Assembly (NCBI GenBank): GCA_958496175.1
Contig: OY292276.1
Coordinates: 32,818,449 to 32,882,448 of the forward strand
Length of the DNA stretch: 64,000 nt
DNA from: Sisyra terminalis
Lineage: Eukaryota; Arthropoda; Insecta; Neuroptera; Sisyridae
Direction of reading: 5' to 3'
Both the position numbers and the translations under genes were made by a program. Shown here in pieces: positions 25,301-38,070 of the stretch. How positions within the stretch are numbered: position 1 is the stretch's first letter; each line of letters opens with the position of its first letter. The notes under the pieces were generated by a model that worked only from the letters and a program-made list of their open reading frames with translations, had not been told where the DNA came from and ran no database searches.

Positions 25301-28300
25301 ACACCTCAACTTGTGACTGAAGCTATACAACGAGCCACGGAAATACCAAGTGATACTGAAGTAAATACTGCGCAACCTTCACATTATTCAAACTCTTTAC
25401 TGCAACATTTTGAAGCTCAAACTCAAATGTTAAGCACAACCCCTGCTCACAATGCACTCCTCTCAAATAACATAATGCCCGCAAAATCTGGTTACAATTC
25501 AAATAGTAAAGTTTCATCCCCAATTGAATCAAAACGCAAACGTGGACGTCCAAGAAAAAGTAACGTAACGGAAGGTAATGTGAAACATTCTCATTCTAAA
25601 ACGAGTAGCATACCATTGAGACAACAAGAATATTCCGGTGAACCAAACGTATCACCGGATTCAGGAATTCAAGACAGTCCCGAACATGTTTCCAGTCCAG
25701 AACCAAATCTGATAACATCAACTCAAAAAAACAAAGATCCCAACTTTCGCAGTAAAGTGTATAGCGTAAGCAAAGAAAAGTTATCCGATGAACAAATAAA
25801 GGTTAAACCAGAAGAAAAAATATCTAAAAAGAAAACTGTTATAAAAACTGAAGAGAACGCTAAGCCAGTAAATTCATTAAAACAAGAAAAACAAAAAGTC
25901 CCGAATCAAAGTTTGGATCGAATTTTGTTTGCCAACACCGACAGAATTTTATATCCACCCCGAAGGAAAGTAGGTCGACCTTCGGTGAAAATATCACAAC
26001 GAAGACCAGGAAGACCTCCTAAACACAAAACTATTTCATCGCCAAAAAGAAACTCCACTGAAGTGAATAAAGTAAAATCTCATACTAATGAGAAAAGAAA
26101 CAAAAAATCTGAAAAAAATCTTAAAAGTGATAGCAAAATTAACAGAAAACATAAAAAGACATTATCAAATAATGATTTACTTCAACTAAATAATTTATGT
26201 ATAGCTAAATCAAGCGATAATTTCAAAAAAATCGAAAACGTGAAAGATATATACACAAAAATTTCCAATAAAAAATTGAAATCGTTTAATGAAATCTGTG
26301 ATAAAGTAACAAATCGTGAAGTTTTATCTAATGCTTACAATAATCATAATCTCATACATGTAGGTTCTAATAAACCACCATTAATTAATAAAAATCATAA
26401 ACATTTAAAAAATTCTCATCTACATCGACCCTCATATTTAATTTCTAAACATAAGCACCACAAGCATCACAAATCTCATCGACATTTACATAGACCGGAG
26501 AAAGCCGTATTGGCAGATCCTAAACTTGTGAATGAAATTGATAAATTAATAACCGATTTTGTCAAATATTGCAACATTGGTTCCAACCGATTAACGCATA
26601 ATAAAATACCTGAAATATTTAAATGCGTCAAAAGGATTTCGAAAAAGCGGAAAGGTTTAGATAATTTAGAAGGGAGGAAGAAAAAGAAGCTGTGCAACAA
26701 TTTGATCAGTAATGACAGTAAAGAACCAACATCCAACGAACAACGCTTGCCGTTAAAAAAGCGACACTACCACGTTTCTAATGGAGAACATAAGCCAGTG
26801 AATACGTCTACTAGTTCTGCAGATTCGTCAAAAACAATATCCGACTTAGACACGTCGAAAACATCACCAAAAATTTTAGAAACTAAGAAAAATACCAATA
26901 TATCTACCACACATAAAGGGAATAACGATAAGATTAAATCATCAATTTTAAAAGAAGTGAAACCCAACATTTCTGGACTATCCATTCGAGCAGAAGAAAT
27001 ATTTAATTCAGAAGAGTTCAATTTAAATAAATCGAAAAACTCAAAGCTTTTTTCGACGCACATTCAAGAAGCAATCGAAGCTTGCATCAACAAATATGCG
27101 TCTGGTGATCCACAAAAGAATTTATCCAAAATAGAAAGCGAAATAGCTGAATTAAAAAAAATGAATTCCGAAAAAATACCTCACACAATTCAATTGAAGG
27201 GAATAACAGCGACAACACCGAAAAAGCGACACAAACTAGAAACCGACAATATGAAATCAAACATCATAGAAGTCGTGAGAAATTTGGTTGAATTAACTAC
27301 AATAAAAAATAACAATACGGAAATTAAAGTTGAGGAACTCAATGAAAAAATTGAATCTAAAATTCCTTCACTTCTGACGAAAAATACACCGTTAGAAAAT
27401 CAATGTGACGATCATAACAAAAATAAAAAACTTACAAAAACTAATGAGACTGTAGCACAGATCAAAACACGAAAAAAATATCGATTAGAAGATCTAACTT
27501 CAAATTTAGCATCTAAACTTACACCTCCGACTGAGACCTTAGATGTTCTACCAAGTAACAATCAACGAAAATCCAACAAAAAATCAAATGAAGAAATTTC
27601 ATCAGCATCCCACAATAGAGCCTCTGTGATCAAATCACCATCGATTCGACGCACGAAACTTGCCAGCACGGAAAAATTGAGCGAATTAGACGGAAACATC
27701 GTATCCGAAACACCGACAGGAATATTTCTTCCCACAATCGATATTGAATTGCATATTCCCGCCTCAACAATTCGAACAACCACTGGTTTATCGGACAAAG
27801 ATGAGAAAGAAATCAAAACAGAAACCCACAATTTACGCCAGAAAAAATCAAACGATAATAGCGTCAACAAACCGGATAATAAAACGACCGATAAAAATGA
27901 AATTGGAAAAAAGAAAAAAGAAACATATACTCCAATCAATAAAAACGACCAAATTGTCAAAGCCAATAGCAAAATTATCAAAAATCTAAGTGAAAAAATG
28001 AAGCAAAATGCTTTAGAATTGCAGAAGAAACGTCCACGTAGGCGTAAAGCTATCAACCGGACAGGATTCCCTACTGTTAAAAAGAAGAAAAAGAAACAAT
28101 CAACCACTTCCAATCCCGAAGGCGATTCCAAAGGTCTGGAAAATGTTTACGAACGAATTCCCCGTATTGACGAAATGCCCTCCAATTTTGTTGAACGTAC
28201 AGAAAAGAAATTATCCGCAGCTAGTAAACTTGAAGACAAATCCACTAAGGCTCTCAATTCAATTAACACGATTATTAAATCAGAAATCAAAAAAGAACGA

Positions 28301-31300
28301 GGCAGCGCGTCTCCCGTAATAATGGTACCTGATATAAACTCTAAGTCAGTTAACAATGAACGTCCACTTAGCCGTTTAGAATTAAAGCAAGAAGCGTCAT
28401 TACATCGAGATTCCTCACCATCTAACTTTGAGTTACGACCGAAAAGAAAGTTACGTGAATCCAGTACGGAGAGCAAAGGTAAACAATCACCGGCCTCATT
28501 TCTTTCCGAAGACATTGATTCAAAAAATAATTCTCGTAATAAAAAACGAAAACGAGACTTAAGTGTAGAATCAAAACTGTCGGACAAAATTAAACGTCGA
28601 CGAGAACGAAGTGTGGAAAGATCAGTGATTGACGACGAAGATTCAAACAGTATTAAGCGACGTCTAAGAGATCTTTCGCCCGCTAGTAGTGTTGATCCTC
28701 TTCCATCCGATAAAAGGATTCGTTCAGACGATACTAGTGTATCGGGAGATGAAATTCGGAAATCAAGAAAACCCCCTCGCTGGAGAAAGAAGTATCTGGT
28801 TGCTGGTTTATTTTCCGACTATTATAAAGAAGACGAGTAAGTATACGTTAATAATGTTCTTTTACCTTCTTTTACAACTTCTTTATATTTTTAGACCACG
28901 GAAATCTGAACCAATACTAAATAAAACGAAGCTAATGTATAAAAAAGAAGATCATCCTCATGGCCTTCTGCCTCCACCTTATCATTGTGGCAAGTGGCTA
29001 AGATGTCGAAAGACCCATTTTCAACTTCCTTACGATTTATGGTGGCAGCATACTCATTCCCGGTTGCCCGGTCGAGATATAGTACCATCTTGGAATTATC
29101 GTAAAATTCGGACAAGTATGTGTATTTTTTTTTTCATAATAAATTATTTTAAATCGTAATTCATTCAATTTTCAGATGTATATTGTGTGCGTCCAACTAC
29201 TGTTTGTGAACTACAATCATGCAATTGCTCAGAAAGTTCGGGATGTGGAGATGACTGCATTAATAGACTTGTTTTGGCAGAATGTCCAGCCAGTCATCGT
29301 TGCAAAAATCAGAGAATTCAACGTCATGATTGGGCACCTGGTTTGGATAAATTCATGACTGAAGATAAGGTATGTATCTATGTAAAAATAGGTAATAAGT
29401 GGCTGAATTTGACCTATTAAGTTAAACACAAAAGTTTAAACAAAACATATACTTTTCCCTTTTACTAGTTTTATTAGTCTAGTGATAGATTAAGGACACT
29501 ACATTTAAACAGAAAGATGAATTATTAGTACAGTGTAAATGGGTAGAAGACGTAGAAGACGTAGAAGATATAATCCAACATCACAGTTTAAGCAGTTAAT
29601 GCATAGAACGGATAGATAATTACAGAAATATATGAATGATTCTCATCAAATTCCGAAATTAGGTAGAAAAAAAAATTATAAAAAATATTTTTAAAAATTT
29701 GATTTTTCTTTTTATCAATTTTGTAGTATTTGTGTAATTAGATTTTACTAATATAGTGGTCTTCAGAATAAATTTAGTTTAGAAGAATTATAGGATTACA
29801 GGATGATTTACAATTTCGAAAGTAAGGGTTAAGTTCAATAAAATCGTTCAATAAAATTACATGGCAAAAGTTCTTCTTGCAAAAGTTTTTTTTTTGTTGC
29901 AAAAATTTTTCCTATTTATTTTTAGGCAAGAATAATTCATTAAATTGTGGGTTTAATGAATCGATCCAAAAAGTTCATATTTTTGTCCATAAATTTTTTC
30001 CGTTATATTTTTGCAAAGATTGAAAAGAAAATCAAAGTAATGTTTTCAAAATATTGCATTTTTCAGTGTCCTAACTTTTTGATTCTAGTTTTATGCACAG
30101 GTGATTTTTCTTTAATAGCAAGTGCTATATTTTAAAATTACTATTAATGTGATTAAAGAGCCTAATAAATGATCAAACTCTGTTTCCGAGATGAATCTCA
30201 GTAACTAAATAACTTACACCGTAAAAAGAGCGTACTAATCTCAATCGCTTTTCGTTTGGTTAAATTGAGCTACAAGTTTGGATAAGGCGAAATGCGCATG
30301 ATCTTTAAATCAAGCGCTATATGAGTTTAAAAATGTTTCTTGGGCCAAGAAACATTCAGTTGAGTGGGGGACTCAGCGACGTTAAGTCAACTTCGATTTC
30401 TTTGTACGAAATCACCATCATATTTATTTCAAACAATATATAAACTTGATTCAAAATTTGGATACTTCTTTCAAACATAACTATACTTAATTCAAATATA
30501 AACGAAATTGAATAAATAATTTTATATATTTGGTTTAATTCGCACAGATATTTCAATAAAAAAAAATAGTTTCAATTAAATTTTATTTTAAATTAAATAT
30601 ATACCTGGCTAGAAAGTAGGTATAATTTATTAAATAAAGGCTGATTTTGTTTTCATTTTATATATTTTATTAAGAACAAATGTACATAATTATAACATAT
30701 TTTTAAATAGAACAAAATATGTAAACTTAAATTATTTAATTAAAAGTATAAGTCCGTACTATATTTAAGAACTTTAAAAACTCCTAGCTCATACTATAAA
30801 AAATACAAATAATCATTTATTAGAATAAAATAAAATATATTATTATAAATATAACTTACTTTAATATGAACAGCAAATCCTCGCTGGCTTTCTTTTGACG
30901 TAGGTTTCCAATAATTTTTTTGTTTGACTCGTGGCGGCCAATAAAAGTTTATAAATATATAAATATTTTAATTTGTTAAAAAATAATATACAAACCTCAA
31001 AAACTATCAATAAGATCTTCGAACCTCCGACTCATTAAATATACTTTGACCGCGTTATCAGCCATTTTTTATAAAATACAATAGATGTAATAATCCTTCA
31101 ACACAAATTATCCGCTAAATTTTTTTTAATTAATATTAAAATATGTTATTACACTTATTAAAAGAATAATTTATAAATAATTTTGTATACTTACTAGTTA
31201 AAATGTTAAATGAAAAGCAAAATTCATAGGCTCAAATCGATAATGCAGCTTAGAAAACACAGAGGTAAAGTATAGAGGATTCATGTTTAATCCTGTATTC

Positions 31301-34300
31301 GACTCGGCAACCCTATCTCTCTTCAACTCACTTTTTCACTTCAACAACCTAGGTCAGAGCGCGGTCGTTTCAAAACTTCAATATAATTTCTAATAAAATT
31401 AATGAATGACAATTTTAAAACAAAAGAGGTATGGAGAAGAAGGAATAATTTTTATTTATTGCCGATACTCTTGGATAGTATTTATATTTGATCCAGCCGA
31501 TCCAGCACTATAAGGAACTGTATTGAACATTTCATGTTATGCGCATGAGCAGCTTAGGTACACAAACATAAAATCCCCTAATTTTGATGTGAAATGTGGA
31601 GGGGAGTTAACTCAACTACACTTACCATTGTTTTGAATGTATTTGATATGCTATTCAAATATGCGTGTTTCTTGACACAAGAAATATAAAATTCTTGATT
31701 CAAGCCGTTTGGGATTGAATAAAGCGAAATAGATTTCACTTAAGGTAAATTAGTCAAACTCCTAAGGAATTCGACCTCAGAATCAATTTTTTTACAGTGT
31801 AAATATTAGTTCTTAACTCATGACCAGTTGATCCTGGCATTAAAATTGTTTAGAAGTTTAGCGATGGGGAATTAAGAGATTGAGAAGGATTTCTCTGTGC
31901 TTACACATTGGGAGTTGTAGATATTTTTAGTTGCTGTATCTATCAAGCACTTATTCACTCGGAGTGAATTTTTACACTATCTTTACGTTGAAATTTTTTA
32001 CTCAGAAATCGCCAAATGTAGACGATTTTGGTATTGATAACTTTCAAAAAAAGTTCAACGCAACAAATAGATCTATCGTGAGTTGATTGCGACTACGCCT
32101 AACTATCCATTTGCATTGTAGTTAACCGATTAAAGATTACGTAGCCTTACGATTCTTTACTCTATTAGTAAGGTCCCAATCAACTTGAAATTTTACAGAG
32201 ACATGGCGTAAGTATTCGACTATCTACAATATTAATTTAAAATTTTTCTCATTACTTGTAATTTTCTTCTACACATTCTTAAATCAAATCGTTGATAATT
32301 AAAGCGTGCAAAGAAAGTAGCTAAAATACACGCTAAACGTTAATACACATAAATACAAATTTACCAATTGCTTAATATACAATTAGTTTTATTGAACTTC
32401 GAGTTATATTGTTATGTTTTTAATGCTGTCGCTGTTTTATTTGAAGTCAAATATTTTTTTTTTGCTCTAGGGTTGGGGTGTGCGTACAAAATTACCTATA
32501 AAATCAGGTGAATTTATTTTGGAATACGTTGGAGAAGTAGTATCCGATCAAGAATTCAAACAACGTATGGCCTCCCGATACGCCCACGACACACATCACT
32601 ACTGTCTTCATTTAGATGGAGGGCTAGTTATTGACGGTCATCGAATGGGAGGAGATGGTATACTTCACATTAATCAAATCTCTATGTTTTCTAATATTAT
32701 CAATTACTCAGGTCGCTTCGTCAATCATTCATGCCAACCAAATTGTGAAATGCAAAAATGGTCAGTGAATGGTCAATTCCGAATGGCATTATTTGCTTTG
32801 CGAGACATTAAAGCCAACGAAGAGCTGACTTATGACTACAATTTTTCGTTATTCAATCCAGCAGACGGTCAAGTTTGTAAATGTAAAAGTCAAAATTGCA
32901 GAGGTGTTATTGGTGGTAAATCTCAACGTGTGAAGCCTGCATTAAATACAAATACTTCTACGAATCAAGAATCCAACTCAAATAATAGTAATGGTCGTGT
33001 TGGACGACCACGAAAAACACAAGCTAAACGTACGACGAGTGGGTCAAAAGATGTAACTGCAGAAAAAACAATGCCGATGATATCAACTATTTCTGGAACT
33101 GCATCAATATTACCACAAATGCGTCCGTTAAACAATCAACAAAAAGCCTTTGTAATAGATCACCATTGCTTTTTATTAAAGAATTTAAATAAGGTAGTAT
33201 TTCTTTTTATTCTTTGATATTAAATGAGCATTTTAATATAATTATAACACTTAAATAGATTAAGAAAAATCGAGATCGTTCTGCAAGTCTTGTTTCAAGA
33301 ACATCACAAATCGACAACGGAAATATTGGATCAACATTCTTCAATCATCTTAACGCACTGCGTCAACCTCGGAATATTAGAACGCGTCGTTTAGCACAAG
33401 CAGAGGGAGATCCAGAACTAACCAAAGCTGCTCGTCTTGCTGAAATATTTAGAGAATTGTGGTCACTTGTTGCTAATGCTAAAGGTACAATCGAATTATA
33501 TTTTTATGTAAAATTACTTACTAACTTTCATCAATTACAATTTTAGATGAAAAAAATGTACTACTCAGTCAATCATTCATGTCACTACCATCAAAACGAA
33601 AGCTTTCTGACTATTACCAAAAAGTTAATGAGCCAATTGATTTAACAACAATAGAACAGAATATTGAAAATGGAGTTTACCGAACGGTTGAGTTGTTTGA
33701 AAATGATATGAGTCGGCTTTTTGACAATGCCATCAAGTATTTTGGTCGAACTTCCGACATTGGAGTTGCTGCAATTCATTTGCGCAAAATTTACGGACAA
33801 GGAAAACTTGAAAGTATTGCAAAATTGAAGGAAATATTAGGAGAAAAACCTCCAGCAACATTTGTTACTAGTAAGAAAGCGGGTAAGTTTTTATTTATTT
33901 ATATTATCTGTTAAAGTTCTATAAGTTATGATTATTTTTAAGGTGGTGAGGAAGAAGATGTAATTCGTTGTATATGTGGATTATACCGGGATGAAGGCTT
34001 AATGATCCAATGTGAACGGTGTCTTGTTTGGCAACATAGTGAATGTGTAAAAACTGGAGAAGATGCACCTAGTTTTCATTGCGAGCGCTGCTTACCTCGT
34101 GAAATCGATTATGAAATTCCATTAAATGAATTTACAGAACATGGCCATAGGTAAGATAAAATTTTACAACAAATTGTTTCTTTCTATTTAACCCCGAGGT
34201 CCTCAGTTTGAATAACAATGAAAAAAAGAAAACAATAAATATACAGTACGTCAAATGTCTCCTCGTTATTGTTGCTGCTAGTGGTTGAAATAATAACTAA

Positions 34301-36340
34301 GCTTACTCAAACATGGTATTTGATAATGTTGGAAATATAGTACTTATTGTTGTAATTATGTCATATATTACCGTGAAAATACTTATTTCACATTAAATTA
34401 TGTATAGTTTTTGTAAACTCTAAGAAAAAAATGGCGGGAAAATCAACGGGAATGAAAACGGCTTTTGGTTGGTTGCAACTTCGGTGATGTCATATGCAAG
34501 TAAATAATGCCATGTTTAATTGATTGTTGTTCGGGTTTTATGATTTCTGAGTGTTATATTCTATCTTTGACTATTACTGATATAGTTTTCTGATAATTTT
34601 TTTATTAAATCTTTTAACAAGCGCAAGAGTATTTATTTTGACCTGATAACAGCAACTTATAACCTAAGGTATATAGAAGATAGATAGAGAATTGCTAATG
34701 TTTAAACGTTTGTGTGCTCATTCAGAAGTTTTGTAAAATCTCATTTTAGATTAGGTTGACAAAAACTTTGAAATAGCCATATTTTTTGAGATTCTTTGGA
34801 GTAGAAACAATGTATGTGAAGTTTTTGTAGACGTATTCATAAATTGAGGCACTACACATCATTTATACACCATTCTATCCAATAAATTTGAAAAAAAAAA
34901 ACAAATTCACCTTAGCTGAATTTGGTTAACTTGTGTACTTGCAAATGACGTCACCGTCATTACAGAAATAGCGTTTTGACGATGTTTTGAGATTTTAAAC
35001 ATCGATTTTTATTGATAATGTAGTAGATTTCCCGAAAATATCAATATACTGTGTTTATAATGTAATATAAAATAAGCTACAGAAATTTTTCAAAATTACT
35101 CAAATATTCTTTTTGAGGACGCCAGAACTAAGGAATTGCCTCTCTCGTTCGTTCTCCTGTTATTTTTCTTCGTTTAACTATCAATAATATTAGATGGATA
35201 TTGCCATAATTTTAAAGCAATACAAAATAACGTTTTTCCATAGTAAATAATCTTGTATTAATGTTTTAAGCTACGCAATACTTATCAAATGTAATATATT
35301 ATTTTTAATTGATTCTTAGAAAGTAATTATATAAATTGCTGCACTGCTAGTTCCCTAATACATATTTCAAAAAAATAATTCTATACTAATTTTGTTAGAC
35401 GGAAAAGGAGTATTTTTAATTTGGATATTATGAATGCAATTTTAATTTCAGGTACTATCTGACATTAATGCGAGGTGATCTGCAACTACGGCAAGGAGAT
35501 AGTGTTTACGTACTTCGTGATCTTCCAATTGAAGGAACCGATAAGAAGCATAATTACCAAACTATTGGAAATATTGAATTTACTGAGTTAGATATTTTCC
35601 GAATCGAACGGTTATGGAAAGATAAAGATACAGGAAAACGTATGGCTTATGGCCACCATTATCTAAGACCACATGAAACGTATCATGAACCAACGAGAAA
35701 GTAAGTTTATATATATTTTTTAATAGTTGATCCTAGTAACTCATTGTTTTTGATTAGATTTTTTCCAAATGAGGTAATGAGAGTACCTCTGTATGAAGCA
35801 GTGCCAGTTGAATTAATAATGCGACGATGTTGGGTATTGGATATTAACACATTCTGCAAAGGTCGTCCAATTGATGCGACAGAAGAACACATCTATATAT
35901 GTGAATATCGTGTAGATAAATCAGCTCGTTTGTTTAGTAAAGTTTCGAGTAAATCTCACTATCCGATATGTACAAAGAGTTACGCATTTGAAAGATTTGA
36001 AACTAGATTGAAAGTGTCAAGATCGTATGCTCCCCATGATGTACATCAAGAAATAACTGCTGTTAAGCCGAGAGGTCGGCGTCCACAGGACGGTGATACA
36101 AAAGTTGATATTCGTCCTATTACTTTACATGTCCCTATTGTGCGGGTAAGTGAAGATAATTTTTGAATAAATACATGTGTTTCTTTACATATTTATTTTT
36201 TTCTTTAGTCACGAGAAGAAAAGCGAACACGATTGAATGAAATTTTGCTGAAATTACTAGCGCAGTTGCCAACAAAACAACCACTAGACGTATCATATTT
36301 ATTAGAGGCAGGAAGACGACGAAAAAAAGTTCAATCTTGA
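21317..36340 (+). CDS. ash1: Histone-lysine N-methyltransferase ash1 (14 coding exons, 2364 aa)
   Basis: Trithorax-group methyltransferase; the family methylates histone H3 lysine 36 in the nucleus and keeps active genes active. Coding exons: 21317-21529, 21590-22066, 22126-22345, 25275-28836, 28895-29115, 29176-29369, 32471-32657, 32712-33193, 33259-33484, 33547-33882, 33943-34150, 35452-35700, 35758-36145, 36209-36340. Together they give 7095 nt, all junctions in phase, GT-AG. Domain order from the sequence: disordered S/D/K-rich N-terminal half with AT-hooks (GRPRK), AWS (about 1575-1628), SET (about 1629-1750), post-SET, bromodomain (about 1930-2035), PHD (about 2043-2085), BAH (about 2110-2260). 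This is the ASH1 architecture, and length is close to the roughly 2200 aa of the fly protein. The start at 21317 sits in a good context (GCGATGG). Large introns (22346-25274, 29370-32470, 34151-35451) carry repeats. Confidence 0.93.
22606..23799 (+). mobile_element. TIR element family R, copy 2 (about 1.19 kb)
   Basis: Left end GGGTGATTCTCATCAAA from about 22608. Right end, read inverted from about 23799, GGGTAATTCTCATAAAA. The TIR extends about 25 bp with CGAAAT shared. No transposase ORF is evident, so it is non-autonomous and of unassigned superfamily. It lies in ash1 intron 3, in the opposite orientation to copy 1. Confidence 0.65.
23923..24147. repeat. Palindromic MITE family P, copy 2
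   Basis: GGCTCATGTCCATTTAAG at the left and the inverted counterpart at the right, with TATCTGGCAACG and its complement in the arms. Intron 3 of ash1. Confidence 0.65.
25275..28836 (+). other. ash1: ash1 coding exon 4 (3.56 kb, AT-hooks and basic patches)
   Basis: Begins after the acceptor TTTTTAACAG at 25265-25274. It encodes about 1187 residues of lysine-, serine- and asparagine-rich, probably disordered sequence. AT-hook motifs are [19 protein letters not shown] and [10 protein letters not shown], all near the start; a fourth GRPRK lies after the SET domain in exon 8. A histidine-rich block, [15 protein letters not shown], lies in the middle, and KKKKKK-type nuclear signals near the end. 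It ends [19 protein letters not shown] across the junction, a segment typical of the region before AWS in ASH1 proteins. Confidence 0.88.
29634..29828 (+). repeat. TIR element family R, copy 3 (partial)
   Basis: GATTCTCATCAAATTCCGAA at the left matches the left end of copy 2, and the similarity continues to about 29828. The right half is missing. It lies in ash1 intron 6. Confidence 0.6.
30860..31065 (-). pseudogene. Possible antisense two-exon coding remnant in an ash1 intron
   Basis: On the minus strand an ATG at 31065 opens [20 protein letters not shown], then SF and an in-frame TGA. A donor-like GGTTTGTA abuts the stop. Downstream, ending at a GTAAGT donor (exon edge 30860), is [20 protein letters not shown] in one frame. 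The first part resembles the start of a SAM-like domain and the second a motif seen in some transposon-associated insect proteins; both comparisons are from memory. The stop and the lack of an acceptor suggest a decayed gene or element. Confidence 0.3.
31250..31365. repeat. Dispersed repeat T, copy 1
   Basis: Shares CACAGAGGT, GTATAGAGGA.TCATG, CCTATCTCTCT and ACTTCAACAA, in the same order, with 59138-59260. Class unknown. Lies in ash1 intron 6. Confidence 0.45.
32658..32711 (+). other. ash1: 54-nt mini-intron inside the ash1 SET domain
   Basis: GTATAC donor, a TTCTAAT branch-like site, and ACTCAG acceptor. Removal restores the conserved [11 protein letters not shown]. Its length is a multiple of three and it has no stop in frame, so retention would insert 18 residues before RFVNHSC. 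Confidence 0.85.
33259..34150 (+). other. ash1: ash1 exons 9-11: bromodomain and PHD finger
   Basis: Exon 9 is a linker leading to [17 protein letters not shown] helix sequence ([10 protein letters not shown]). Exon 10 holds the bromodomain core: [20 protein letters not shown], then a helix with FDNAIKYFG. Exon 11 is the PHD finger: [18 protein letters not shown], then VWQHSEC and [10 protein letters not shown], with the Cys4-His-Cys3 ligands present. These act as chromatin readers next to the catalytic block. Confidence 0.9.
35452..36340 (+). other. ash1: ash1 exons 12-14: BAH domain and C-terminus
   Basis: Exon 12 begins [20 protein letters not shown] and continues with FRIERLWKD and [15 protein letters not shown], diagnostic of BAH. 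Exon 13 has [16 protein letters not shown] and [14 protein letters not shown]. Exon 14 is a short basic tail ending RRRKKVQS and stop at 36338-36340. An AATAAA near 36919 is a plausible polyadenylation signal. Confidence 0.9.
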
Positions 36341-37369
36341 CAAATTAATTTTTAACATTGTTAATTCGTTTTGCGTTTTAAACCTTTTTTACTTATTGAA
36401 CAGCTTATTTTATGCTTCAATAATTAAATATTATTTAATTACAATTAGTTTGTTAAAATTTTATTATTTAAATTATATAGCTACAAGTATTTTGTACATA
36501 TTACATATATATACAGATAATAGGTATTACAAAATTAAGTTTTAAAAACTTTTTTAAATGTTTAAAAACCATGTGCACTTAGTGATGGAATCACTTTCTA
36601 TAAGAATGTTATATTTTTAAGAAGAAAAAAAAATACATAATGAATTTGTTAAGTGCCTCTTAGTCGACAGTACCGGTCATTAATGTGTTAAATTATTTTT
36701 GCAAGTGTCATTATTTGAACAATGATTATTTTATCTTTTTAATTATAATTTTTATTTATTTGTACAAAGTTGTTTATTGTTAAATCTCAAATTGCCATAA
36801 ATTCATTAAATTGAGCTAAGTAAATACACAAAAATTTAATGACGTTTATGCCGTCTTAGAAAAAAAAATCAAATTTAATCTTATATGGTTATGTCTTTAA
36901 TTTACCAAAATTTTTAAACATTTTTTTTCAATAAAATACTATTTTTTTATAAATATATTTATAAAAGCTTAATATATTTATAAATATATTATGAACATAC
37001 TAGACATAGGGATTATTAGCATATTCTTCCCAATTCTTTAAAAGTTAAACATAGACATGATTTTTAAGGGATAATGTTTTTATTATATTTACCCAATACT
37101 ATTTATTAATTAAAATAAAAAATAATAATTTTTATTTTTGCTTTGGCTTTATTTGTACGGTGTAATTAACATGATACCTGCTTGGATATTAATTGATCAA
37201 GTAATTGAAATGATTTTTGTAACTGTGGAATAAATTATTTTTTATTAATTAGAGATTTACATTTTAAAATTGTAGTACTAAAAATAAAAATGGAAGGTAT
37301 TTATAAAATGCGTTTTTTTCTCAAATAATAATCATGACATTGTAATAAAAATATGGTTTCAAAATTTAG

Positions 37370-37618
37370 ACCATATAATACATAAACTGCTCTCAGTTCG
37401 CCATTTGCTGATCAGTCATAAATGCAATGATAATGACATCATATAGTGATCACTTTACTTGATGTTTCCCGATCAGACGTAACTCATAATCAAATTACAA
37501 CGTCAGTAGCTGTTTAAGTGTGATCGGGAAATATCGGAAACGTTGATGTTTCTTTATATCTTTTGAGGTAACCAAGATTTTAAATGGGTCTCTATGAGAA
37601 GTTTATGTACTGTATGGT
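37370..37618. mobile_element. Short TIR element (MITE, 249 bp)
   Basis: The ends ACCATATAATACATAAACT and, inverted, ACCATACAGTACATAAACT form a TIR of about 20 bp. Inside, GATGTTTCCCGATCA and an inverted GATATTTCCCGATCA show that the arms stay complementary toward the centre. No coding capacity. Confidence 0.65.
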
Positions 37619-38070
37619 ATAAGCAATAAATATTTTCATCACATTTGTTGTAGCTAAATTTCCGAAAATTTTTTGCAGTAATTTTATTGTATAGTATTAA
37701 ATATAAACTTACAAATATGTATGTATTTAATACACTTATTTTTTAAAATATATCTTTTTTTTTTAATTTTTCATACATTACGTTCTACTTTTTGCTCATA
37801 AAAAATGTTGGTATCTACCATTTTGTGAAAAAAAACTTAATTTTTAGTTTAAAATTGACTGGAAGATACCATATTTTCTTTTCAACCAAAAAAGGACATA
37901 CTCGTTAAGGAATAATTTAATGTTTTCAAAAATAAAATTTTTAAGATAAGCTAAAATATGTTTTATTACTTAAATTATTTATTTTAAATTGTCAAAAATT
38001 ATTTTTAGAAATGCGATTTGATCAAAATGGTTTTCATTCATCAATTTTTTTAATATTTTTTATTTATTTA

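Larger units (their letters stand above)
28895..33193 (+). other. ash1: ash1 exons 5-8: AWS, SET and post-SET catalytic block
   Basis: Exon 5 gives the pre-AWS segment ([15 protein letters not shown]). Exon 6 is the cysteine-rich AWS domain ([28 protein letters not shown]) ending TEDK. The SET domain starts at 32471 with GWGVRTK, continues EYVGEVV, and across the 54-nt intron reads [18 protein letters not shown], then ELTYDYNF. All are SAM- and lysine-binding signatures, intact. Post-SET is [10 protein letters not shown]. An AT-hook follows ([13 protein letters not shown]). No catalytic residue appears lost. Confidence 0.92.

Noticed and set aside
27562..28131. 189-codon minus-strand ORF
   Set aside because: Antisense shadow of ash1 exon 4; its hydrophobic, serine/phenylalanine-rich composition is the mirror of lysine-rich coding sequence.
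25205..28840. A separate 1211-aa gene starting at 25205
   Set aside because: The exon 3 to exon 4 join (22345 to 25275) is in phase and the sequence continues at both ends into ash1; the upstream 70 nt are intron or at most an alternative start.
32480..33217. Single uninterrupted 245-aa SET ORF
   Set aside because: The run [18 protein letters not shown] interrupts the invariant [10 protein letters not shown] and is bounded by GT and AG, so it is an intron read-through.
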